21,648 bases of DNA from JARRJY01 sp050116415 (lineage in GTDB: Bacteria; Pseudomonadota; Gammaproteobacteria; UBA6429; Thiohalophilaceae): NCBI GenBank assembly GCA_050116415.1, contig JASFOS010000022.1, positions 1-21,648 on the forward strand. The letters run 5' to 3'. Every line of letters starts with the position of its first letter. Positions within the stretch are counted from its first letter, which is position 1. A model generated the notes under the pieces. It was not told where the DNA came from. It was given only the letters and a program-made list of their open reading frames with translations, and searched no databases. The position numbers and the translations under genes were made by a program. Below are positions 1-7,800 of the stretch, one piece after another.

Positions 1-481
1 CATGGTTCTTGAGAATAACTTCAAGCTGACCGGAGATCAGTCGGTTTTTAACCCTGAAGATAGGCAAGGCCTGACTGGCACCCTGGTCCATCCAGCGGGT
101 TGGTACCTGGGAACCACGGGTAATACCCACCTTGATACCGGAAGAGTTGGCCAGGTAAACAAAATGATCCTGCATACAATGCTGCTCACCCCATTCGGGT
201 TCGCGACAGGTACCTTTGAAGTAATGGCACAACTCGGGCTTGATAATACAGGTGTCACATCGGGCAAGACTCTTGAAACAGGGATAACAATAACCCTGGT
301 TGAAGCTTTTGCTGGTTTTGCGGCCACAGGCGATACAGTTGATTTCACCCTCGTAACGCAAGCTGATGCTGGAACCGAGCAGTTTGTTCATGCTAACCCG
401 CTGCTCGCCGATAGGAAGCTGGTATTCGACCGGGGATTCCAGTGAAGTCAGCATTTTGTTGATGTTGCCGGTGTATTTCAT
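1..481 (-). CDS. DUF2797 family cysteine-rich protein (3' end off window)
   Basis: Reading the minus strand from the ATG at 481 gives 160 intact codons before the window edge, beginning MKYTGNINKM. The opening M-x-Y-x-G-N-x-x-K-M and the cysteine pairs fit what I remember of DUF2797 proteins, whose function is unknown. Visible cysteines are C49/C52, C65/C68, C75/C78, C85, C92 and C102, which suggests one or two bound zinc ions. Residues 108-130 (VYL..., GIKVGIT, then TRW) resemble the first strands of GIY-YIG or T5orf172 nuclease-like domains, but this is a resemblance only. There is no Shine-Dalgarno sequence; a TATAAT lies seven bases from the start codon. The C-terminal part is missing, so the full length cannot be judged. 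The open frame on the opposite strand (2-445) is a shadow. Confidence 0.82.
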   Translation of the reverse strand, partial: MKYTGNINKMLTSLESPVEYQLPIGEQRVSMNKLLGSSISLRYEGEINCIACGRKTSKSFNQGYCYPCFKSLARCDTCIIKPELCHYFKGTCREPEWGEQHCMQDHFVYLANSSGIKVGITRGSQVPTRWMDQGASQALPIFRVKNRLISGQLEVILKNH

Positions 482-487
482 CGGCAC

Positions 488-493
488 ATTATA
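488..493 (-). promoter_or_regulatory. Perfect -10 box just upstream of DUF2797 ATG
   Basis: TATAAT on the minus strand is followed by six bases (GTGCCG) and then the ATG at 481. If used, transcription would start at or next to the start codon, giving a leaderless mRNA. No good -35 box was found at 16-18 bp, so the call is weak. Confidence 0.35.
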
Positions 494-621
494 ACAATAA
501 ATTAACATGGGCAAACAACGAAGCCAGCAGCAAGGAACTGGATAAAAATTAGACAAAAACCTAAATATTATGCAGGTTTAAACGATATAGATTATATTGA
601 TCCGGCAACAATCATATTCCC

Positions 622-650
622 GTGGCAAGCCGGGCAAGCGGCAGAATAAT
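622..650 (+). promoter_or_regulatory. Possible promoter for DUF2892-kinase pair
   Basis: GTGGCA (622-627, 4/6 match to the -35 consensus) is separated by 17 bp from AATAAT (645-650, 5/6 match to the -10 consensus). The predicted start would lie about 47 bp before the TTG at 704. It is the best candidate in the 482-703 gap. The other AT-rich stretches there, including a TAGACA at 550-555, lack a partner box at a usual distance. Confidence 0.3.
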
Positions 651-686
651 ACAGGCATCATCGTTACCGTATCGGAATGAAAAGAT

Positions 687-695
687 AAAGGAAGG
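687..695 (+). promoter_or_regulatory. Ribosome binding site that selects the TTG start
   Basis: AAAGGAAGG lies 8 bases before the TTG at 704 but 20 bases before the next in-frame ATG at 716. The spacing favours TTG as the start of the DUF2892 protein. Confidence 0.6.
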
Positions 696-703
696 TTTTA
701 ACA

Positions 704-931
704 TTGAAAGTCAACATGCATCATATTGATAGAATTATCCGCGTAGTGGTCGCTGCCATACTGATTTATTTCGGGTTTATCGAAACCAGTTGGGTAACCA
801 GTGAGTTGATTCCCATGATACTGGGTTTATTTGGCGTGGCAAACCTGCTGGCCGGGCTATCCGGGTTCTGCCCGATTTATGTTCTGGCGAATCTGGATTT
901 TAGTGGTTCAGGCAACACAAAGACTAACTGA
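704..931 (+). CDS. DUF2892 (YgaP-type transmembrane domain) small membrane protein
   Basis: This 75-residue protein has two hydrophobic segments, roughly residues 11-26 and 34-56, split by a short polar turn. It opens with a DRIIR-type motif (residues 9-13), and a Gly-rich segment ends in GFCP near residue 55. This is the pattern of the DUF2892 inner-membrane family, which includes the membrane part of E. coli YgaP. The rhodanese domain found in YgaP is absent here. The start is TTG at 704, chosen because AAAGGAAGG sits 8 bases upstream; an ATG at 716 is the alternative. Its stop overlaps the next start (TGATG at 929-933), so it is probably translationally coupled to the histidine kinase. Its role is unknown; a partnership with the kinase is an inference from the overlap. 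Confidence 0.8.
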   Translation: MKVNMHHIDRIIRVVVAAILIYFGFIETSWVTSELIPMILGLFGVANLLAGLSGFCPIYVLANLDFSGSGNTKTN

Positions 932-2247
932 TGACGATACGTCAAAGGCTGCTGATCACTTTTTGCCTGCTTAGCCTGGTCGGGATCACGTTGATTATTA
1001 CCGTGATTTTTTCTATCTGGCAGGATGAACGGGTTAATGAGGAATTCAGGCGACTTTCCCATATTGCCAGTTTGACACTTGCCAATACCAGCCCGGGTGA
1101 ACTCTATAACCCGCAACACGATGCCATTTACTGGCAGAGCCCGGACGGGGCGCTGCAGCCCGCGATTGCCAGAAAACCAGTCCTGCATAGTGCGTTAAGT
1201 TTGGATTACCAGCCTGTAACAGAAAAACAGTTTCTTGATAATGGCAAGGCGAGCTATGTAATGGTGGCAATACCCGTTCCCGGCAAAGCACAAAGGCTGG
1301 TGGTAATAAGTGACGGTAACAAGTTCAGTTTTAATAGCTTTCTTGCCGTCTATGGTGTGCCGGTTATCGTGATTACCATTGTCTCATTATGGGTCGCTGT
1401 ATGGGCCGCCTTGATATTATCGGCGAGTTTCTTACGTATCGAGCAACAAAAGCAGGAACTGGAACAACAGCGCGAGGACCTGGAAGATGCACGTCGACAG
1501 GCAGAGCAAGCCAGTTTCGCCAAAAGTACTTTCCTGGCAAATATGAGTCACGAATTACGTACCCCGTTGAACGCGATACTCGGTTATTGCGAAATTCTCC
1601 AGGAAGAAGCTGAAGATGGCAAATTTAGCCATGCTGAAAAAGACCTGGGCAAAATCCATACCGCGGCCACACACCTGTTAAACCTGATTAACGGTATTCT
1701 TGATTTGTCAAAAATTGAAGCCGGTAAAATGGTTGTTAATATCGAACCTGTTAACATGTATCAGTTGTTAACGGAGGTGCTTACCATCATCAAGCCAATG
1801 GCAAGCAAGCGCGGTAACCAGCTGGTGATTGATATTGAAAATGAGTCGCTAAAAATAGAAAGCGACACGATAAAACTTCGCCAGGTCATTTATAACCTGT
1901 TAAGTAATGCCTGCAAGTTTACCGAGAACGGTCAAATCCTGTTATCCGCTTGTACGCTAAACCACGAGGGTGAGGCATATTACCAGATTGTTATTCGTGA
2001 TGAAGGCATCGGTATGAGCCTGGAACAGGTCGAAAAAATATTTAACCCCTTTGTGCAGGCGGATGATTCGATTTCAAGAATATACGGGGGTACCGGCCTG
2101 GGGCTTTCGATCACTGGCCGCTTCGTGCAAATGCTGGGCGGCTCCATCAAGGTTCATAGCAAACCTGGCAAGGGCAGTACCTTTACCATTTTATTGCCGT
2201 TGAAGCAGCCAGCTGTTACTGAGCAAGCGGCATCCTCCAGTGTTTGA
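931..2247 (+). CDS. Membrane sensor histidine kinase
   Basis: A 438-residue two-component sensor kinase of the inner membrane. One membrane segment (about 7-29) is followed by a periplasmic sensor region of about 109 residues, then a second membrane segment (about 139-168). A glutamine-rich helix follows (169-195), likely a coiled-coil signalling linker; no clear HAMP domain is visible. The phosphoacceptor is H207 in SHELRTP. The ATP-binding domain has the N box around N322-N326, the G1 box DEGIG (357-361), the F box FNPF (371-374) and the G2 box GTGLGL (387-392). All catalytic motifs are present and there is no receiver domain. The ATG overlaps the stop of the DUF2892 gene and has no strong ribosome site of its own. 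No response regulator lies in the window, so the target and signal are unknown. The gene converges on hemE with only 8 bp between stops. Confidence 0.95.
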   Translation: MTIRQRLLITFCLLSLVGITLIITVIFSIWQDERVNEEFRRLSHIASLTLANTSPGELYNPQHDAIYWQSPDGALQPAIARKPVLHSALSLDYQPVTEKQFLDNGKASYVMVAIPVPGKAQRLVVISDGNKFSFNSFLAVYGVPVIVITIVSLWVAVWAALILSASFLRIEQQKQELEQQREDLEDARRQAEQASFAKSTFLANMSHELRTPLNAILGYCEILQEEAEDGKFSHAEKDLGKIHTAATHLLNLINGILDLSKIEAGKMVVNIEPVNMYQLLTEVLTIIKPMASKRGNQLVIDIENESLKIESDTIKLRQVIYNLLSNACKFTENGQILLSACTLNHEGEAYYQIVIRDEGIGMSLEQVEKIFNPFVQADDSISRIYGGTGLGLSITGRFVQMLGGSIKVHSKPGKGSTFTILLPLKQPAVTEQAASSSV

Positions 2248-2255
2248 ACCGTAAT

Positions 2256-3323
2256 TTATTCCTGGTGGTAAGGCGCGCTGAGCTCGTGTACCGCGTCGAT
2301 GAATGCCCCGGCATTATCCGGATCCACGTACTGGTGAATCCCATGGCCGAGGTTGAACACGTGGCCACTGCCTTTGCCATAACTCTCAAGAATAAAGGCG
2401 ACTTCTTCACGGATACGCGCTGGCGTGGCATATAACACGGAAGGATCCATGTTGCCTTGCAGGGCCACCTTGTCACCGACACGTTGGCGTGCCAGGCCAA
2501 TATCCAGTGTCCAGTCCAGACCCAGGGCATCAACCCCGGTATCCGCCTGGCTTTCCAGCCATTGGCAGCCGCCTTTACTGAACATGATCACCGGCACTTT
2601 ACGGCCTTGATGTTCACGCGTCAGGCCATCGATGATTTTTTGCATGTATTGTAACGAGTACTCTTTGTAATCACGCGTGGTGAGTACGCCACCCCAGGTA
2701 TCAAAGATCATGATCGCCTGTGCACCGGATTCAATCTGTGCGTTGAGGTACTGGATCACCGTATCGGCGGTGACGTCGAGCAGTTTATGCATCAGGTCAG
2801 GGCGGTCATAGAGCATACCTTTGACTTTGGCGAATTCCTTGGTTGTGCCACCTTCGACCATGTAAGTGGCCAGGGTCCATGGACTGCCGGAAAAACCAAT
2901 CAACGGCACGCGACCATCCAGTTCACGGCGTATCATGCTCACCGCGTCCATCACGTAACCCAGTTCACTGCTAATATCCGGAATCGCCAGCTTGTTAACA
3001 TCAGCCGCCGAGGTGACCGGGTTCGTAAACTTGGGGCCTTCACCTTCCGCAAAGTACAGGCCCAGTCCCATGGCATCAGGAATGGTCAGTATGTCGGAAA
3101 ACAGGATGGCTGCATCCAGCGGGAAACGATCCAGCGGTTGCATGGTGACTTCAGTGGCCAGTTCAGGGGTTTTGCACAGGGTCAGAAAATCACCGGCCCT
3201 GGCGCGGGTTTCACGATATTCAGGCAGGTAGCGACCGGCCTGGCGCATCATCCACACCGGGGTGCGATCAACAGGTTGTTTTAGTATTGCACGAAGGAAA
3301 CGATCGTTTATGAGTCCAGACAT
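2256..3323 (-). CDS. hemE: Uroporphyrinogen decarboxylase
   Basis: Cytosolic enzyme of haem biosynthesis that removes four carboxyl groups from uroporphyrinogen III to give coproporphyrinogen III. At 355 residues it matches the usual bacterial length. The N-terminal signature PVWMMRQAGRYLPEYR (22-37) holds the substrate-binding arginines R27 and R31. D77 in LFSDIL is the expected catalytic aspartate, and the second signature GFSGSPWT (143-150) is followed by Y154. Nothing is missing. The ATG at 3323 has only a weak purine-rich ribosome site. It is the last of the long minus-strand run, 56 bp after gltD, with a terminator-like hairpin in between; no separate promoter was recognised. Having hemE next to gltBD is, from memory, also the Pseudomonas arrangement. 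Confidence 0.97.
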   Translation of the reverse strand: MSGLINDRFLRAILKQPVDRTPVWMMRQAGRYLPEYRETRARAGDFLTLCKTPELATEVTMQPLDRFPLDAAILFSDILTIPDAMGLGLYFAEGEGPKFTNPVTSAADVNKLAIPDISSELGYVMDAVSMIRRELDGRVPLIGFSGSPWTLATYMVEGGTTKEFAKVKGMLYDRPDLMHKLLDVTADTVIQYLNAQIESGAQAIMIFDTWGGVLTTRDYKEYSLQYMQKIIDGLTREHQGRKVPVIMFSKGGCQWLESQADTGVDALGLDWTLDIGLARQRVGDKVALQGNMDPSVLYATPARIREEVAFILESYGKGSGHVFNLGHGIHQYVDPDNAGAFIDAVHELSAPYHQE

Positions 3324-3346
3324 AATAGCTTTTCTTATTAATGAAA

Positions 3347-3368
3347 ATGGGGCGGATTAACGCCCCAT
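3347..3368 (-). terminator. Terminator-like hairpin after gltD
   Basis: ATGGGGCG and CGCCCCAT form a perfect 8-bp GC-rich stem with a 6-base loop. On the minus strand the stem is followed by TTTCATTAAT, a short broken T run. It begins 12 bp after the gltD stop and lies 24 bp before the hemE start. It could stop or reduce transcription from gltBD into hemE. Confidence 0.6.
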
Positions 3369-3379
3369 GTTGTAGTTAA

Positions 3380-4789
3380 TTAAACGTCGAGGTAATCCAG
3401 GATACCATCGGCGGCTTCGCGCCCTTCCCAGATAGCTGTCACGACCAGGTCAGAACCACGAACCATGTCACCGCCGGCAAAAATTTTCGGGTTGCTGGTC
3501 TGGAACTTGTATTCAGCGTGTTCCGGTGCCTTGACCCGGCCGCGGTCGTCGGTTTCGATGTTAAAGTCAGCAAACCAGTCCGCCGGGCTTGGCTGGAAAC
3601 CAAAGGCGACGATGACCGCGTCCGCCATGATAATTTCTTCAGAACCTTCGACCACTTCGGGACGGCGGCGACCACGTTCATCCGGCTCGCCCAGCCTGGT
3701 AGTGACCACCTTGATCCCCGTTACCTGGTCGTCACCGACGATTTCAACCGGCTGGCGGTTGAACATGAATTTCACGCCTTCTTCCTTGGCATTGGCAACC
3801 TCACGCTTCGAGCCAGGCATGTTTTCTTCATCGCGGCGATAAGCACAGGTTACCGAGGCGGCACCCTGGCGAATCGAGGTACGGTTGCAGTCCATCGCGG
3901 TATCACCACCGCCCAACACCACCACGTGGCGACCTTGCATGCCGATGTAATCGGCCTGGTCTTTTTCAAAACCATGACAACGGTTCACGTTGGAGATCAG
4001 GAAGTCCAGTGCCGGATAAACACCGGGCAGGTCTTCACCGGGAATACGTGCCTGCATGTAGTTATAGGTCCCCATACCAAGGAACACCGCATCGTGATTA
4101 TCGATCAGTTCGCTAAAGCTGATATCTTTGCCGACTTCAACACCCAGCTTGAATTCGATGCCCATGCCTTCAAAAATCTTGCGGCGACGCATCACCACTT
4201 CTTTTTCCAGTTTGAATTCAGGAATACCAAAGGTGAGCAGGCCACCGATTTCAGGGTGACGATCATAAACCACGGCCTTGACCCCGTTTCGTGCCAGCAC
4301 ATCGGCACAGGACAGGCCTGCAGGACCTGCGCCTACGATAGCGACCGTCTTGCCGGTATCCTTGACCATGGATAGATCCGGTACCCAGCCTTTTTCAAAC
4401 GCGGTATCGGAAATATATTTTTCCACGTTACCGATGGTCACCGCACCGAAGCCACCTTCGTTGAGGGTACAGGAGCCCTCGCATAAACGATCCTGCGGAC
4501 AGACACGTCCGGTGATTTCAGGCAACGAGTTGGTACGGTGAGAAAGCTCCACCGCTTCATCGATGTTGCCTTCGGCGATCAGTTGCAACCAGTTGGGAAT
4601 GTAGTTATGTACCGGACATTTCCATTCACAGTAGGGATTACCACAGTGCAGGCAACGGTCTGCCTGTTCGGCAGCACGGCGCTGATCGAACTCACCGTAA
4701 ATCTCACGGTATTCCTTGATGCGCACTTCGACCGATTTTTTTTCCGGGTCGTGGCGTTCGACGTTTAAAAACTGAAAGTTATTACCCAT
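3380..4789 (-). CDS. gltD: Glutamate synthase (NADPH) small subunit
   Basis: The 469-residue small (beta) subunit of NADPH-dependent glutamate synthase. It takes electrons from NADPH through FAD and passes them via iron-sulphur clusters to the large subunit. The N-terminal cluster domain shows C46, C49, C54 and C58, then C97, C103 and C107, which are the ligands expected for two 4Fe-4S clusters in this family. The FAD-binding motif GAGPAG is at 153-158 and the NADPH-binding GGGDTAMD at 293-300. The C-terminal FAD contact shows as FAGGDMVRGSDLV near residues 440-452. All parts are intact. The gene lies 33 bp behind gltB, as usual for this pair, so the two are almost certainly co-transcribed. 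Its ribosome site is weak (GAAG). The long opposite-strand frames here are shadows. Confidence 0.97.
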   Translation of the reverse strand: MGNNFQFLNVERHDPEKKSVEVRIKEYREIYGEFDQRRAAEQADRCLHCGNPYCEWKCPVHNYIPNWLQLIAEGNIDEAVELSHRTNSLPEITGRVCPQDRLCEGSCTLNEGGFGAVTIGNVEKYISDTAFEKGWVPDLSMVKDTGKTVAIVGAGPAGLSCADVLARNGVKAVVYDRHPEIGGLLTFGIPEFKLEKEVVMRRRKIFEGMGIEFKLGVEVGKDISFSELIDNHDAVFLGMGTYNYMQARIPGEDLPGVYPALDFLISNVNRCHGFEKDQADYIGMQGRHVVVLGGGDTAMDCNRTSIRQGAASVTCAYRRDEENMPGSKREVANAKEEGVKFMFNRQPVEIVGDDQVTGIKVVTTRLGEPDERGRRRPEVVEGSEEIIMADAVIVAFGFQPSPADWFADFNIETDDRGRVKAPEHAEYKFQTSNPKIFAGGDMVRGSDLVVTAIWEGREAADGILDYLDV

Positions 4790-4822
4790 TGAGTCTTCAG
4801 TCCAATTATTCGTTAATATAAA

Positions 4823-7800
4823 TTAGGCAGCACGGCGCTGCAGGTCATCCATCAGGGATTCCAGCTCCGCGGCTTTCGGTTTAACCAGCCAGAATTTGCC
4901 AATGCAATCCGAGAAATTATCCAGAATGTACTGGCCACGTTCACTACCGGTTTCTTTTACAAAGTCTTCGATTACTTCACGCAAGTGGTTGCGGTGTGCT
5001 TCCATGTTTTCCGGCAGCATGCGCTGAATATCCACGTCCTGGTTAATGCAATCCGAGAAAGCGTTTTCTTCGTCATAGACGTAGGCAAAGCCACCGGTCA
5101 TGGCGGCACCAAAATTAATGCCGGTTTTACCCAGGATCGTGACATGACCACCGGTCATGTATTCACAGCCGTGATCACCGATACCTTCCACCACGGTATG
5201 GCAACCGGAGTTACGTACCGCGAAACGCTCGCCGGCCAGGCCGGAAGCATACAGCTTGCCACCGGTGGCACCGTATAAGCAGGTGTTACCGATGATGGTG
5301 GTTTCATGTGACTGGAACTGGCTGGCTTGTGGCGGGCGAATCACCAGCTTGCCACCGGCCATGCCTTTGCCCACGTAATCGTTGGCGTCACCTTCCAGGT
5401 ACATGTGCAGGCCGCCGGCATTCCATACGCCGAAACTCTGGCCGGCGGTACCGGTCATTTTCAGCACGATGGGGTTGTCTTCCATGCCCAGGTTGCCATG
5501 GCGCACGGCGATTTCACCGGAGAGGCGGGCGCCGATGGAGCGGTGAATGTTCTGCACCGGGTAGCTGAACTCGCCGCCGGTTTTGTTTTCGATGGCCTTC
5601 ATCGCATCGCTGACCATCTGCTCGGCCAGCTCACCTTTATCAAACGGTTCGTTGAAAGGTTCAAGGCAGTACTGTGCCTTGTCTTTTGCCACCCCGCCAT
5701 CGGAAATCAGCTGGGTCAGATCCAGCGACTGCTGCTTGCTGGTATGCCCATCCAGCTTGCTTAACAGGTCGGTACGGCCAATGATGTCGGTCAGGCTACG
5801 GGCACCCAGCGAGGCCAGGATATTACGCACGTCCTCGGCAATGAACCTGAAGTAGTTCATCACCCAGTCCACTTCGCCCAGGTAGTACTTGCTGCGCAGG
5901 ATGTTGTCCTGGGTCGCGACACCGGTGGCGCAGTTATTGAGATGACAGATACGTAAGTACTTACAACCCATGGCAATCATCGGTCCGGTGCCGAAGCCGA
6001 AACTTTCCGCGCCCAGGATCGCAGCTTTCACCACGTCAAGGCCGGTTTTCAGACCGCCGTCGGTTTGCAGGCGTACCTTGCCGCGCAGGTTATTGGCGCG
6101 CAAGATCTGGTGGGTTTCCGACAGGCCCAGTTCCCAGGGTGAGCCGGCATACTTCACTGAGGTCAGGGGCGAGGCACCGGTACCACCGTCATAACCGGAC
6201 ACTGTGATCAGATCGGCATAGGCCTTGGCGACACCGGCGGCGATGGTGCCGACGCCGGCCTCGGCCACTAGTTTGACCGAGACCAGGCCATCGGGGTTGA
6301 CCTGTTTCAGGTCAAAAATCAGTTGCGCCAGATCCTCGATGGAATAGATATCGTGATGCGGCGGTGGCGAAATCAGTGATACACCAGGCTTGCAATAACG
6401 ATGGTTGGCAATCAGTTCATTCACCTTGTGGCCGGGCAGCTGGCCACCCTCACCGGGCTTGGCGCCCTGGGCGATCTTGATCTGCATGACTTCGGCCGAG
6501 CGCAGGTATGCCGGGGTCACGCCGAAGCGACCCGAGGCCACCTGTTTGATCTTGGAGCGACGCTCGGTACCGTAACGTTCCGGGTCTTCGCCGCCTTCAC
6601 CCGAGTTGGAACGGGCACCGAGGCGGTTCATGGCGGTGGCCAGGGTCTGGTGGGCTTCCGGTGACAGGGCACCCAGCGACATGGCCGCCGAGTCGAAGCG
6701 TTTAACGATCTCTTCCATGGGTTCAACTTCATCAATGGAGATTGCTTCGTGGTCATCGCGCAGTTTTAACAGGTCGCGCAAGGCCAGTGGCTGACGGTTA
6801 TTGACCAGGTCAGCGTAAACTTGCCACTGGCGATAGTCGCCGGTTTTTACCGCTTCCTGCATGGTGCGCACCACGTCAGGGTTATAGGCGTGGTCTTCAC
6901 CACCATGGATGAACTTCAACAGGCCTCCCTGGCTGATGGGTTTACGCGGGTTCCAGGCCAGCTTGCAGAGTACGTCCTGATCGTCCTGCAGGTCCTGGAA
7001 CTGGATACCGGAGACGCGGTTAGTGGTCCCGGTGAAGCACAGGTCGACCACGTCCTGGTGCAGGCCCACCGACTCGAACAGCTGCGAACCACGGTAACTG
7101 GCGATGGTGGAAATGCCCATCTTGGAGGTGATTTTATACAGCCCCTTGTTGATCCCTTTGCGATAGTTGGCCTCCAGTTCCGCCAGCTTGCCGTCTTTGA
7201 TTTCACCGGAGTTAACCATGTCATTGAGGACTTCAAATGCCATGTAGGGGTACACACAGGTGGCGCCGTATCCGACCAGGGTAGCGAAGTGATGGGGATC
7301 ACGCGCGGTGGCGGTTTCGATAATCAGGTTGGCGTCACAACGCAGACCTTCACGAATTAAACGATGATGCACGGCCCCGGTGGCAAGCAGGGCATGCACC
7401 GGGCGCTTGTCTTCAGCGATATCACGGTCACTCAATACCAGCACCACCTTGCCGGCCTGGACCGCGGCGGTGGCCTTGTCAGCGATATCGATGATCGCCG
7501 ATTTCAGATCAACGTCTTTGGCGTAATTCAGGGAAATAACTTCGGACGCGTATTCGCTGTCGGTTTTACCCATCTCCAGCAGCTGCTGGAACTTGCCGTG
7601 TGACAGCACCGGGGAATCCACCAGCAGGCGCGCGGCATGTTGCGGGGTTTCCTCGAACATGTTTTTTTCACGGCCCAGGCAGGTTTCCAGTGACATGACA
7701 ATCTGTTCACGGATCGGATCGATCGGCGGGTTGGTCACCTGTGCGAACTGTTGACGGAAATTGTCATAAGGGGAACGCACCATGCGCGACAGCGCCGGGA

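Noticed and set aside
335..380. A cysteine repeat array or metal-binding peptide gene at 300-400
   Set aside because: The cysteine codons belong to the DUF2797 reading frame and form no DNA-level repeat.
2..445. 147-codon plus-strand open frame at the left edge
   Set aside because: The minus strand encodes a cysteine-rich DUF2797 protein with family features over the same bases; the plus-strand translation matches nothing I recognise.
550..572. TAGACA followed by TATTAT as a promoter
   Set aside because: The spacing is only 11 bp, too short for a sigma70-type promoter.
3518..4375. 285-codon plus-strand open frame
   Set aside because: It lies antisense inside gltD, whose FAD, NADPH and cluster motifs are intact. 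Its composition looks like a mirror of that gene.
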